Assembly (NCBI RefSeq): GCF_000987765.1
Contig: NZ_LAHP01000009.1
Coordinates: forward strand, 62,001 to 126,000
Direction of reading: 5' to 3'
Origin: Arsukibacterium sp. MJ3
GTDB lineage: Bacteria > Pseudomonadota > Gammaproteobacteria > Enterobacterales > Alteromonadaceae
DNA: 64,000 nucleotides
Shown here: positions 1 through 10,805 of the stretch, one piece after another
How positions within the stretch are numbered: the stretch's first letter is position 1
How the letters are laid out: each line of letters opens with the position of its first letter
The notes under the pieces: generated by a model
Seen by the model: only the letters and a program-made list of their open reading frames with translations
Told to the model about the DNA's origin: nothing
The model's database searches: none
Translations under genes and position numbers: made by a program

Positions 1-2
1 TG

Positions 3-1691
3 GCAGAGCTTATCAGCCAATATGACATTGGTGGTGTTATTTTATTTGCTGAAAACCTGCAACACAGCCAACAGATTATTGGTCTGAACCGCCAGTTGCA
101 ACAAGCCGCCAGTAAGTCGGCGTTAGCACAGCCGTTATTTATTAGTATTGATCAGGAAGGTGGCCGGGTAGCCCGCTTGCCTCGGCAACTGGCAACGTCG
201 TTTAGTGGCAATATGGCTATTGGTGCTACGTACCCAGAGCATGGCAACCACTTTGCTAAGCAAGTGGGTAGTATTATGGCCACAGAACTATTAGCACTGG
301 GTATAAATGTTAATTTTGCACCCACCGTCGATGTTAATGTTAACCCGGATAACCCGGTGATTAACGTGCGGGCATTCTCTGAAAACCCGGCAGTAGTGGC
401 GCAGCTGGGTGGGGCCATGACAGCCGCTATGCAGCAACAAGGCGTCATTGCCGCGCTTAAACATTTTCCCGGCCATGGTGATACCCATGTTGATAGTCAT
501 TTAGGCTTACCGCGGGTGGTGCATAGCCGAGCGCAAATTGATCAGGTTGATTTACTGCCGTTTGCTGACATTATAAAACAGCACAACCCCGGCATGATTA
601 TGACTGCTCACATTCAATACCCGGCGCTGGATAGCAGTACCTTTGTGGCGAAAGACGGCCAGAAAATGCTAAAACCGGCCACCTTATCGCGGGCTATTTT
701 GCATGATTTACTGCGCCGGCAACTGGGATTTAACGGGGTCATTGTTACCGATGCACTGGATATGGCGGGTATTAGTCATTTTTTCAGCCCACACGAGGCG
801 GTAATAGCCACCTTTGCTGCCGGTGCCGATATTGCCCTTATGCCGGTAAAATTGCAAAACCCGGCAGAACTGGCCAGCTTAGCTGCTCTGCTCACTGCAC
901 TGGAGCAGGCAGTTAACAGTAACCAGCTTGATATTGCTGAATTACGCGCCTCTTATCAGCGCATTATTGCCCTGAAACAACAGTATCCGCTGCTACCGGC
1001 GGGCTCAGCAGCAGCGCAACTGGCTAACGCCAATAAGGTAATAGGTAGCCCGGCGCATCGGCAGGCTGAACTGGCGCTGGCCCAGGCCGCCATTACCCGC
1101 ATCACTATTGCTAAAGACAGTAAGGCAACCGCACTACCGTTAACTATGCTATTAACGCCGGGCAAAAAAATAGTGTTAATTATGCCCGACAACAATAAAG
1201 CGGCAGCGCTTAAGTTGGCGTTACAGCAACAGAGTAAAATACCCCTTAGCATTAGCAGCCTCAGTTTATTGCAGAATGATCTGGCTAGCGCCAATGCTTT
1301 ATTGGCCAAAGCCGATGTGGTGGTGAGTGGTTTTATTACCCCAATGCCGTCGTTAGCAGAAATTGGCGGCATGGACGATATAACCGCGATTGGCCCGTTA
1401 GCGGCACGTTACCAGCAGCAGCAACGTGACTTTTTAAGTTTGCTGCAACAAGTACAGCAACAACAGACAGCGCATGTTTTTATTAGTATGCGTGCGCCCT
1501 ACGATGTGGCTATATATGGCCGGTATGCCGATCTGGTGCTGGCCAGCTACGCCTACAACAGTGAAGACAACGCCATTGCCGCCGGCAATCCGGGGGCAAT
1601 CTATACGGCGCTGGCAAAGGTACTACTGAGCCAGGCAAGCGCCCCTGGTTCTCTACCGGTAACACTACCGGTTACCGCTATAAAGCACTAA
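3..1691 (+). CDS. GH3 beta-N-acetylhexosaminidase, 5'-truncated by the window edge
   Basis: Glycoside hydrolase family 3 enzyme of the NagZ type, which removes GlcNAc from murein or chitin fragments. The frame is open from base 3, so the true start lies before the window; a TTG at 96 is internal and unlikely to be the start. Visible motifs: DQEGGRV (about bases 150-170), NFAPTVDVN, the NagZ signature KHFPGHGDTHVDSH (about 460-500) carrying the Asp/His catalytic dyad, and TDALDMAG (about 745-770) carrying the nucleophile Asp. More than 200 residues follow the catalytic domain, so this is the long two-domain form rather than the roughly 340-residue NagZ of enterobacteria. The next gene, a NagX-like membrane protein, starts 5 bases after the stop, suggesting a GlcNAc operon. 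Family is certain; the exact substrate (muropeptide or chito-oligosaccharide) is not. Confidence 0.9.
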   Translation, partial: AELISQYDIGGVILFAENLQHSQQIIGLNRQLQQAASKSALAQPLFISIDQEGGRVARLPRQLATSFSGNMAIGATYPEHGNHFAKQVGSIMATELLALGINVNFAPTVDVNVNPDNPVINVRAFSENPAVVAQLGGAMTAAMQQQGVIAALKHFPGHGDTHVDSHLGLPRVVHSRAQIDQVDLLPFADIIKQHNPGMIMTAHIQYPALDSSTFVAKDGQKMLKPATLSRAILHDLLRRQLGFNGVIVTDALDMAGISHFFSPHEAVIATFAAGADIALMPVKLQNPAELASLAALLTALEQAVNSNQLDIAELRASYQRIIALKQQYPLLPAGSAAAQLANANKVIGSPAHRQAELALAQAAITRITIAKDSKATALPLTMLLTPGKKIVLIMPDNNKAAALKLALQQQSKIPLSISSLSLLQNDLASANALLAKADVVVSGFITPMPSLAEIGGMDDITAIGPLAARYQQQQRDFLSLLQQVQQQQTAHVFISMRAPYDVAIYGRYADLVLASYAYNSEDNAIAAGNPGAIYTALAKVLLSQASAPGSLPVTLPVTAIKH

Positions 1692-1696
1692 CGCTA

Positions 1697-2890
1697 ATGT
1701 TTAACTGGCTGCGGCGTCATTGCGATGCCATTTTGGCGCCACTGCCAGCAGAGCGTTTGCTGGCGTTGGATGTGCTGCGCGGTTTAACTATTACGGCAAT
1801 GATCCTGGTGAATAATCCGGGGAGCTGGCGTTATGTCTATGCCCCGCTGCGCCATGCAGAATGGCACGGTTGGACCATAACCGATCTTATTTTTCCTTTT
1901 TTCATTGTTATTGTTGGCATGTCATTACAGCTTAGCCTGCAGCGACAACGTAATACGGCTAAATCGGTTACCATCCGCCATGCTGCTAAGCGCAGTGCCA
2001 CGCTGTTTGGGCTAGGGCTGTTTTTAGCGCTGTTTTACTATAATTTTTCCGATCCGGCATACAGTTATCTGCAGCAAAAATTGCTAACACTGCGTTGGCT
2101 CGGGGTGTTACAACGCCTTGGCATGGTATATTTTTTTACGGTGCTTATCGTATTGTACTGCGGCACCCGTGGTCGCATTGGCTGGTTATTGGCGTTGCCG
2201 GTGCTGTATGTAGCCGGCATGTTGTTTTTGCCTTATCACGATGCGCAAGGCAACCAATTTGTCGGCCTGTGGCTTAACGGAAATAACTTTAGTAACTGGC
2301 TTGACCATACCTTGTTGGGGCCAGCTCATGTGTATTATCGTCAGGCAATGCCGTTCAGTTTTGACCCGGAAGGACTGTGGTCTAGCTTACCGGCCATCGC
2401 CAGTTGTTTAAGTGGCGTGTTAATGGCGCAACTGCTGCAAGCAGACCGGCCATTGCAGTGGAAAATAAGGCTGTTACTGCTTGGTGGCGTGGTGGCGGTC
2501 TGGCTTGGTTTACTGTTCGGCGACATTATCCCCATTAACAAACAGTTATGGACGCCAACCTTTGTTTTACTGAGCAGTGGCTTTGCTGCAATTGCTGTGG
2601 CAGCCTGTTTATGGTTATGTGATGTGAAAGGCTACCGCCGTTGGGGCGCGCCTTTTGTGGTTTTTGGCGCTAACGCTATTTTGTTTTTTATGTTGGCCGG
2701 CATTGCCGCCAGAGTATTGGTGATGCTGCCGCTGGGCGATGGCTCGTTAAAAAGTTGGTTATTTGGCCATTTTTTCCAGCCTTTATTTGGTGATCTTAAC
2801 GGATCACTGGCCTTTGCTCTGGTGTTCATGGGGTTATCATACCTGTTAATGCACTGGTGTTATCGCAAGGGTTTTATCTATAAAGTTTAA
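1697..2890 (+). CDS. NagX-like DUF5009 membrane protein (heparan-glucosaminide N-acetyltransferase family)
   Basis: Integral membrane protein of 397 residues with about ten hydrophobic segments. The N-terminal signature LDVLRGLTI followed by HAEWHGWTITDLIFPFF is typical of the DUF5009 / YeiB-like family related to heparan-alpha-glucosaminide N-acetyltransferase. In Shewanella and relatives members called NagX sit in N-acetylglucosamine utilisation loci, which agrees with the GH3 hexosaminidase gene 5 bases upstream. Its role (amino-sugar acetylation at the membrane or transport) is inferred from family and context. ATG at 1697 is the only sensible start. Confidence 0.8.
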   Translation: MFNWLRRHCDAILAPLPAERLLALDVLRGLTITAMILVNNPGSWRYVYAPLRHAEWHGWTITDLIFPFFIVIVGMSLQLSLQRQRNTAKSVTIRHAAKRSATLFGLGLFLALFYYNFSDPAYSYLQQKLLTLRWLGVLQRLGMVYFFTVLIVLYCGTRGRIGWLLALPVLYVAGMLFLPYHDAQGNQFVGLWLNGNNFSNWLDHTLLGPAHVYYRQAMPFSFDPEGLWSSLPAIASCLSGVLMAQLLQADRPLQWKIRLLLLGGVVAVWLGLLFGDIIPINKQLWTPTFVLLSSGFAAIAVAACLWLCDVKGYRRWGAPFVVFGANAILFFMLAGIAARVLVMLPLGDGSLKSWLFGHFFQPLFGDLNGSLAFALVFMGLSYLLMHWCYRKGFIYKV

Positions 2891-2917
2891 CGTTATTATT
2901 TATAAACTATAACAGCG

Positions 2918-2961
2918 CTATTTATAGATCATAAAGGCACTATTTATAGATCATAAAGGCA
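2918..2961. repeat. Perfect tandem duplication of a 22-bp unit
   Basis: Two head-to-tail identical 22-bp copies (2918-2939 and 2940-2961) containing TTTATAGATCATAAAGGC lie in the 147-bp gap before the GGDEF/EAL gene. A looser TTTATAAACTAT precedes them. They may be a duplicated regulator site or simple slippage; no known box is recognised. Confidence 0.8.
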
Positions 2962-3037
2962 CTATGGCTTGCTGCATTTGCAATTTAAGCTGGCTGCAGT
3001 AAGCTCAGTAGCAGAATAATAATAAAGAGACCGATTT

Positions 3038-5620
3038 ATGCGATGTTGCAGCCTGGTGGCTTTGCTGTTCTTAATGGTAACAGCCGCAACCAGTCAGCGG
3101 TTAACCGCAACCGAAACCGGTCAGTCTGGCAACCGCCCGTTGGTAGTGGGTATTTATCAAAATCCGCCTAAAATAGCGATAAATGACACCGGCAGGCTCA
3201 CCGGAATTTTTGGTGATTTGTTACAGCAAATTGCCCTGCAAGAGGGCTGGCAATTAAAGCCGGTAAGTTGCGATTGGGCTTATTGTCTTGAACTGCTAAC
3301 AAGCGGTGATATCGATATCATGCCTGATGTAGCCTTCAGCCCAGAGCGTGCTGTAGTGATGAGTTTTCATCAAACCCCTGCCTTATATAGTTGGTCAAAA
3401 TTTTACAGTTTATCTGGCCAAGACGTAAACCAATTAGCTGATTTGGCGGGTAAGCAAGTTGCGGTGTTAAAAGACAGCTCTCAATACTTTTTTTTAAAAA
3501 ATGTCAGTGAGCAACAGCAATTACCCATAACCTTACTACCCGTAAAGTCATTATCGGCAGCTTTTAATTTAGTGGCTGCTGGTCAGGCCGATATCGCGGC
3601 AGCAAGTCACTTTTTTGGTGATCGCCGGGCTGACGCTTTTCAGCTAAAAGCTAATATGTTGCGCTTTAGTCCGGTAGAATTGTATTTTACCACCGCACTT
3701 AACCAGAATCTGGATGTGTTGGCGATAATTGATCGACAGTTACAACAGTGGCAAGCTGATCCGCAATCTTATTACTATCAAACCGTTAAACGCTGGAGCG
3801 AACCCGATTTTACAGCCACTGCCGCTACCTCAATGTTAGTGCTTTGGGCTGTTTTTAATGTAGTGTTGCTGGCACTGATTGCTGCGATTGTATTCTGGTA
3901 CTTTCGACGTAGTCGTCGACAGCTTGGGCAGTTGCAATTAAGCCAAGAGCGGCTTACCACCATTTTAAACAGTGTTGACGCCCATATTTACATCAAGGAC
4001 CGACGTTTTCGTTATCAGTACGTTAACCATAAAATAGCGGAATTATTTTGCCGGCCCGCAGAGCAGATTGTGGGCCATACGGATAGTCTGTTTTTTGATG
4101 GTAAAACAGTCGAGCAGTTACAGACTAATGATCAACGGGTATTACATGCCGGCCAGCGAATTGTCGAAGAAGAAATTAATACGCTGGCCAGTAGCGGCCA
4201 AAGCCATACTTTTTTATCGGTAAAGTTACCGTTACGTCATGCCAATGGTGAAATATATGCCTTGTGCGGTATTTCAACCGACATTACCGAACATAAGCAG
4301 AATCAGGCGGCTATTCACCAGTTGGCGTTTTATGACGCATTAACTGCATTGCCAAATCGTCGTTTGCTGCTAGAGCGGCTTGAGCAAGCGTTCAGCCTGG
4401 CTGATCGGATTGGTTGTCAGGGTGCAATATTGTTTATTGATTTGGACCATTTTAAAGATCTTAACGATACCCGTGGTCATGCTGTAGGCGATGAATTACT
4501 GAGTCTGGTGGCCAGCCGGCTCGGTGGTCAGTTACGAAAAAGCGATACATTAGCCCGCTTTGGTGGCGATGAGTTTGTGGTGTTACTTACCGAGTTGCAA
4601 TCCAGGCCTGATTTAGCCGCGCAGCGAGTAGAATTACTGGCAACTAAGTTAATGACTATGCTAAGTCAGCCCTTTCAGCTAACGGAATGCAGTTATTCTA
4701 TTAGTGCCAGCATCGGTATTGCCATGTTTAGTGATGCCAACAATGTTGATGAATTGCTGCAACGGGCCGACCTTGCGTTGTATGATGCTAAAAGTCGTGG
4801 CCGAAATCGTTATTGTTTTTATGACAGCACGCTGCAAGCCAAAGTAATAGCCAGAACCGCAATGCTGAACGGCTTGCGTCAGGCGTTAAGCCTGAATTAC
4901 TTTAGTCTGCATTATCAGCCGCAATATCATAGTGATGGCCGGATGCTGGGTGCTGAAGTGCTATTACGCTGGTTTGATCCTGAATTAGGGCCGGTATCGC
5001 CAGCCGATTTTATACCATTGGCCGAAGATTGCGGCTTAATTTTGCCTATTGGTGCCTGGGTATTGCAGCAAAGTTGTCAGCAACTGGAACGTTGGCAGCA
5101 TGATCCGATTACCGCGCATTGGCACCTGGCAGTCAATTTAAGCGCACGCCAATTACATGATCCAAAATTTGTTCAGCTGGTAACGGATACCTTGCACAGC
5201 ACTGGTGCTGATCCGGCACATTTAGTGCTGGAATTAACTGAAACCCAGTTATTGCAGGATATTGAAACGGTTATTGTTAAAATGCAGCAATTGGGTGAGT
5301 TGGGCGTACGTTTCTCGCTGGATGATTTTGGTACTGGCTATTCGTCGCTCAGTTATTTAAAACGTTTACCATTAAACCAGCTGAAAATAGACGGCAGCTT
5401 TGTCCGTGATGTGCTGCATGACCCCAGTGATGCGGCAATAATCAGAACCATTCTGGCGCTGGGTAACAGCCTGGAGTTAAACGTTATTGCAGAAGGCGTG
5501 GAAACGGTAGCGCAGTACCAGGCGTTAACAGAGTTGGGTTGTCAGCAGTTTCAGGGGTATTTGCTGGGCCGACCGGCGCCAGTAAGTGAACTTAGCGCTA
5601 CTTCACAAATACCGGCGTAG
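3038..5620 (+). CDS. Periplasm-sensing diguanylate cyclase / c-di-GMP phosphodiesterase (SBP-TM-PAS-GGDEF-EAL)
   Basis: 860-residue bifunctional cyclic-di-GMP enzyme. Order: signal peptide (1-20), periplasmic solute-binding domain of the SBP_bac_3 type (about 30-255), one membrane helix (about 265-288), PAS domain (about 300-425), GGDEF domain and EAL domain (about 605-855). The cyclase motif GGDEF is intact (residues 509-513) with an RxxD inhibitory site just upstream (R500 to D503). The EAL signature reads EVL (640-642), and NLSARQL, ELTE, DDFGTGYSSLSYL, LKIDGSFV and AEGVET are all present, so phosphodiesterase activity is plausible. The extracytoplasmic domain suggests a response to an amino-acid-like ligand. 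No partner gene is adjacent; the next gene is convergent. Which activity dominates cannot be read from sequence. Confidence 0.92.
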   Translation: MRCCSLVALLFLMVTAATSQRLTATETGQSGNRPLVVGIYQNPPKIAINDTGRLTGIFGDLLQQIALQEGWQLKPVSCDWAYCLELLTSGDIDIMPDVAFSPERAVVMSFHQTPALYSWSKFYSLSGQDVNQLADLAGKQVAVLKDSSQYFFLKNVSEQQQLPITLLPVKSLSAAFNLVAAGQADIAAASHFFGDRRADAFQLKANMLRFSPVELYFTTALNQNLDVLAIIDRQLQQWQADPQSYYYQTVKRWSEPDFTATAATSMLVLWAVFNVVLLALIAAIVFWYFRRSRRQLGQLQLSQERLTTILNSVDAHIYIKDRRFRYQYVNHKIAELFCRPAEQIVGHTDSLFFDGKTVEQLQTNDQRVLHAGQRIVEEEINTLASSGQSHTFLSVKLPLRHANGEIYALCGISTDITEHKQNQAAIHQLAFYDALTALPNRRLLLERLEQAFSLADRIGCQGAILFIDLDHFKDLNDTRGHAVGDELLSLVASRLGGQLRKSDTLARFGGDEFVVLLTELQSRPDLAAQRVELLATKLMTMLSQPFQLTECSYSISASIGIAMFSDANNVDELLQRADLALYDAKSRGRNRYCFYDSTLQAKVIARTAMLNGLRQALSLNYFSLHYQPQYHSDGRMLGAEVLLRWFDPELGPVSPADFIPLAEDCGLILPIGAWVLQQSCQQLERWQHDPITAHWHLAVNLSARQLHDPKFVQLVTDTLHSTGADPAHLVLELTETQLLQDIETVIVKMQQLGELGVRFSLDDFGTGYSSLSYLKRLPLNQLKIDGSFVRDVLHDPSDAAIIRTILALGNSLELNVIAEGVETVAQYQALTELGCQQFQGYLLGRPAPVSELSATSQIPA

Positions 5621-5662
5621 TAAGCAAAAAGTGGCTAAACAAAAGCGGCTAAAGGTGCAGCG

Positions 5663-6304
5663 TTATGACCACAGCGCCAAGCGGCCCAGAAATAACTTAC
5701 CGTGTTGCGATAATAACCACAATAATAACAAGCCATTGCCAATAATAACCAGTAAAAACTCACGTTGAAATAAAAATTTACGACGCTTGTGTGCCAGTTT
5801 TTTTTGCGCCAGTAAGGCGCCGGGCCAGCCCCCAATCAGGCTAAATAGCTGTAAACTTTGTTCAGGCAGGCGCTGGCGCTGGCGGGCAATAGCGGCAGTC
5901 TTGTCAGCCTGATACAGCCAATAGGTAAATAAGCTGGCTTCAATATACAAAATAGGCAATACATAAGGCAGGGTGCCAAACAGTAAGGCAACAACCACCA
6001 GTACTAAAAAAGCACAGCGGAAGTACAACGCCACATCTTGGGTGTAGTCGAGATCGATAACAACGGGTTCGTTTTTTGCTGTGGCCATAGCGGCGGGGGT
6101 AATGACTGCCAGTTGGGTAGCCAGTGGCCGGCCGTGTTTATCCACGCCTAGGCTAAACTGTAACCGAGCCCCTTCAGCTGGGCGAATTTTGGTATCGGCA
6201 AAGTCCCGGATATGAAAAAAAAGTTGTTGCTTATCGTTATCGGGCACGACGAAGCCAAAACCTTTATCATCGCGCCAATGTACTACCTTGCCTGTCAATT
6301 GCAT
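5663..6304 (-). CDS. Cold-shock domain / DUF1294 fusion membrane protein
   Basis: 213 residues. The N-terminus (about 1-66) is a cold-shock nucleic-acid-binding domain with the RNP1-like KGFGFVV motif and a second LFFHIRDF motif. After a linker, hydrophobic segments and a DUF1294 domain (about 90-205) with the LIGGWPGALLAQ signature make it an inner-membrane protein. This CSD-DUF1294 architecture is known in proteobacteria but its function is not. It is convergent with the GGDEF/EAL gene (42-bp gap) and 65 bp downstream of nadC on the same strand. Confidence 0.88.
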   Translation of the reverse strand: MQLTGKVVHWRDDKGFGFVVPDNDKQQLFFHIRDFADTKIRPAEGARLQFSLGVDKHGRPLATQLAVITPAAMATAKNEPVVIDLDYTQDVALYFRCAFLVLVVVALLFGTLPYVLPILYIEASLFTYWLYQADKTAAIARQRQRLPEQSLQLFSLIGGWPGALLAQKKLAHKRRKFLFQREFLLVIIGNGLLLLWLLSQHGKLFLGRLALWS

Positions 6305-6369
6305 CGACGGTAGCTAAGCTCCGGTTATTACGATGGGGGCAGTGTAACAGAAGTTAGCTGAACAGTGGT

Positions 6370-7810
<1,441 letters not shown>

Positions 7811-7878
7811 TAAACGGCCTCAACAATGACAATAGTGCCCTAGCTTAATCACAGTGCAAGCTAAAGGCAAAAATTCTG

Positions 7879-8451
7879 ATGAAAACCACTGCTACTCCAC
7901 GTTGTCCAACGCTGCTGCAAAGGCCGTCCGGTCATTACGATGAACGGCCGGCCGGCGTAGCCATAAGTTTGTTGGTCATTCACAATATCAGCCTGCCTGC
8001 GGGGCATTTTGCGCCAGTGCCGCAACAAGGTAGTTATGTTGATGCCTTGTTTTGTGGCCGCCTCGATTGCAACGCCCATGCTAGTTTTAGCTCGCTGCAA
8101 GGGGTAACTGTTGCCGCCCATTGTGTCATTTGGCGTGACGGCAGTATTTTTCAGTACGTACCTTTTAGTCAACGCGCTTGGCATGCCGGTAAAAGTGAGT
8201 TTGCTGGCCGGGCCAACTGTAATGATTTTTCGATTGGGATAGAGTTAGAAGGCTGCGACAATTTACCGTATACTGAGCAGCAATATCAAAGCCTGGTAGC
8301 GTTAAGCCACTACTTAATGACATGCTATCAAGATATTAGTCCACAGCGCATTGTGGGCCATTGTGATATTGCACCCGGGCGCAAAACGGATCCGGGGCCG
8401 GCATTCGACTGGTTAGCATACCGAATAGCACTGAAGGAGAGCAGGGAATGA
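7879..8451 (+). CDS. ampD: 1,6-anhydro-N-acetylmuramyl-L-alanine amidase AmpD
   Basis: Cytoplasmic zinc amidase of murein recycling that cuts the stem peptide from 1,6-anhydroMurNAc, lowering the signal that induces AmpR-controlled beta-lactamase. 190 residues, normal length, Amidase_2 fold. Zinc ligands are visible as H35 (VIHNIS), H161 (GHCDIAPG) and D171 (KTDPGP). HAGKSEFAGRANCNDFSIGIELEG-type core is conserved. The stop overlaps the ampE start (ATGA at 8448-8451). Divergent from nadC. Confidence 0.97.
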   Translation: MKTTATPRCPTLLQRPSGHYDERPAGVAISLLVIHNISLPAGHFAPVPQQGSYVDALFCGRLDCNAHASFSSLQGVTVAAHCVIWRDGSIFQYVPFSQRAWHAGKSEFAGRANCNDFSIGIELEGCDNLPYTEQQYQSLVALSHYLMTCYQDISPQRIVGHCDIAPGRKTDPGPAFDWLAYRIALKESRE

Positions 8452-9335
8452 CATTAATAAGTATGTTATTGGCGCTAATAATCGAACGGCTGGCCGTTCG
8501 TAGTAATGCCTGGCAAGCGCAGCGTTATGTGCAGGCCTATTTACGGTTAAGTAGCAAAACGCCACTGGCTGGGCTGGCACGGCATCAATTCGGCCAGTAT
8601 ATATGGCTGTTATTGCCTGGCGCTGTGGTCATGTTGCTACTTTGTCTGATCGACAATCGGTTGTTGACGCTTATCGTCAATACGCTGGTGTTATTGGTGG
8701 GTATCGGTTGTTGGCATTATCGGCAATTATACAAGCAATATTTGAATGCTCAGGAACGCGGAGATGCTGAAGCGGCGTATCTGGTTATTGAACAAATTCG
8801 CCGTGACAGTGCCAGTAAAACTGAGCAAACTAGCTATGGCCAAACCATGGTGTGGCTGAATTTTCGCTATTACGCGGCTACCGTATTTTGGTTTTTACTG
8901 TTGGGTGCTTTTGGTGTTATTACCTATGCCTTATTGCGCCAGTTGCATGAACCGCTAACCCTGGCCACCGCCGCATCAGACCAAGAATCAGCAGCCACTG
9001 ATTACAGTAGCTTACAGCCCGCTAGTGATACTCCCGACGCAGTACACTATCTTAACTACTGGGCACAGTGGTTTCCTACCCGATTATTTAGCCTTGGTTT
9101 TGCGCTGGTTGGGTACTTTTCGCGGGCCTCTAACACCTTGTTGGCCTATTTTCTTGATGTTAAAACTGCTAACGAGCAAGTGCTGACAGAGGTTGCCGTA
9201 GCGGCAGAGCCTATTGACCCTGAGCTGCGTAATACCGTAGATGAAACCAGTGCTATGGTGCAGCTGGCTAAGCGTAATATGCTGTTTTTCTTAGCGTTTG
9301 CTGCGGTGCTCACCTTAAGTGGTTTGTTGAATTAA
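8448..9335 (+). CDS. ampE: AmpE inner-membrane protein
   Basis: 295-residue membrane protein, translationally coupled to ampD by a 4-base overlap. It shows the AmpE features: N-terminal MTLISMLLALIIERL, a helix cluster around 60-95, the conserved stretch WLNFRYYAATVFWFLLLG, and a C-terminal helix. AmpE is an accessory of the ampDE operon, proposed to sense or modulate envelope state; its biochemical role is not settled. Confidence 0.92.
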   Translation: MTLISMLLALIIERLAVRSNAWQAQRYVQAYLRLSSKTPLAGLARHQFGQYIWLLLPGAVVMLLLCLIDNRLLTLIVNTLVLLVGIGCWHYRQLYKQYLNAQERGDAEAAYLVIEQIRRDSASKTEQTSYGQTMVWLNFRYYAATVFWFLLLGAFGVITYALLRQLHEPLTLATAASDQESAATDYSSLQPASDTPDAVHYLNYWAQWFPTRLFSLGFALVGYFSRASNTLLAYFLDVKTANEQVLTEVAVAAEPIDPELRNTVDETSAMVQLAKRNMLFFLAFAAVLTLSGLLN

Positions 9336-9336
9336 T

Positions 9337-9795
9337 ATGCTGCAATCACCCGAACAGTTGTTACCTTACATTGCCGCCACCTTTGATCAAATGCCGTTTA
9401 ATCGCTTACTTGGCTTGCAGGTAAGCCGCTTTGCCGAGGATCAGGTTGAAGTGCATTTCCCCTGGGCTGAACAGTTAGTCGGCAACCCAATACAGCAAAT
9501 TTTACATGGCGGGGTTATCGCCACGGTACTGGATGTGGCCGGCGGTATGATGGCCGTCGCCAGTGCATTAGGGCGCTTTAGTAATATTGAGCAAAGTGAA
9601 CTGGTGCAGCGTTTTGGCAAAATGAGCACTATTGATATTCGCACCGACTATTTACGGCCTGGCCGCGGCAAGCATTTTATTGCCACCGCCAGAGTGATCC
9701 GTGCCGGTAATAAAGTTGCGGTATGCAAAATGGAGCTGCATAACGAACAGGGTGTACATATTGCTCTGGGTACTGGCACTTATCTGGTTGGCTAG
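9337..9795 (+). CDS. PaaI/YigI-type hotdog thioesterase
   Basis: 152 residues with a single hotdog fold. The signature HGGVIATVLDVAGG (about 58-71) corresponds to the 4HBT/PaaI family active-site region, and STIDIRTDYLRPG forms the central strand. Such enzymes hydrolyse acyl-CoA thioesters; the substrate here cannot be predicted. The ATG is 1 base after the ampE stop, so it may be read with ampDE. Confidence 0.85.
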   Translation: MLQSPEQLLPYIAATFDQMPFNRLLGLQVSRFAEDQVEVHFPWAEQLVGNPIQQILHGGVIATVLDVAGGMMAVASALGRFSNIEQSELVQRFGKMSTIDIRTDYLRPGRGKHFIATARVIRAGNKVAVCKMELHNEQGVHIALGTGTYLVG

Positions 9796-9841
9796 CACAA
9801 GCGCCACCCTGGCCTAACAGCCAACTTTCTGGGGTTACAAC

Positions 9842-10756
9842 ATGTCGTTAAGCAGGGAACAAAAGCTTGGTGGTGCCTTCGCCGCCAGCGCTTACACCCT
9901 TTGGGGTATCGCCCCGTTATACTTTAAACAACTTAATTTTATTGCTGCTGCTGAAATTCTGGTGCATCGGATTGTCTGGTCTTGTCTTTTATTGCTAGTG
10001 GTATTAATCGCCTTAAAGCAAGGCGCTCAGCTGCGCCAACTACTGCGTCAACCTAAACTGATTTTATGGCTGTTATTTACTTCAATTATTCTTGGTGCTA
10101 ACTGGGGGTTGTTTATCTGGGCAGTGAACAGTGATCACATGCTGGATGCCAGCCTGGGCTATTATATTAACCCATTGCTAAATGTATTGTTGGGCATGCT
10201 ATTTCTTGGTGAACGGCTGCGGCCACTGCAGTGGCTGGCATTGGGGTTAGCAACCAGCGGGGTGGTGATCCAGATAGTCATTTTTGGCTCTATTCCCTGG
10301 GTAGCGTTAGCCTTAGCCAGCTCGTTTGCTATTTATGGTTTACTGCGTAAAAAACTGGCGGTAGAAGCCATTACCGGGCTGTTTGTTGAATCGTTACTGC
10401 TGTTGCCTGTGGCGTTGTGTTACTGGTGGTTTTACGCTGACAGTAGCGCGGTAAATCTGTTGAATAACAGTGTTGGCCTTAATCTTATGCTGGTAGCGGC
10501 GGCCTTTGTGACCACTATCCCGTTATTGTGCTTTATCGCGGGTGCCCGTCGATTGCAGTTATCGACCATGGGCTTTTTTCAGTATATCGGCCCCAGTATG
10601 ATGTTTTTCTTTGGTGTCTGGTTATATCATGAGCCGCTGCGGCCAGCCAGTTTGATCACCTTTGGTTTTATTTGGTTAGCGTTATTTATTTATACTCTGG
10701 ATGCGTGGCGGCGAAGTCGCAGCCAGCAAAGAATTCGCCGCAGCGCCGTTTGTTAG
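9842..10756 (+). CDS. rarD: EamA-family transporter RarD
   Basis: 304-residue inner-membrane protein with ten predicted helices in two EamA repeats. The N-terminal GGAFAASAYTLWGIAPLYFKQL and the internal GANWGLFIWAVNSDHMLDASLGYYINPL are RarD hallmarks. RarD belongs to the drug/metabolite transporter superfamily; its substrate is not established. A weak ribosome site precedes the ATG; 46 bp separate it from the thioesterase gene. Confidence 0.93.
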   Translation: MSLSREQKLGGAFAASAYTLWGIAPLYFKQLNFIAAAEILVHRIVWSCLLLLVVLIALKQGAQLRQLLRQPKLILWLLFTSIILGANWGLFIWAVNSDHMLDASLGYYINPLLNVLLGMLFLGERLRPLQWLALGLATSGVVIQIVIFGSIPWVALALASSFAIYGLLRKKLAVEAITGLFVESLLLLPVALCYWWFYADSSAVNLLNNSVGLNLMLVAAAFVTTIPLLCFIAGARRLQLSTMGFFQYIGPSMMFFFGVWLYHEPLRPASLITFGFIWLALFIYTLDAWRRSRSQQRIRRSAVC

Positions 10757-10805
10757 TTTACCCAGAGCCGTTTTTTCGCCCATAATGCTGTTATAGGAGC
10801 ATGCT

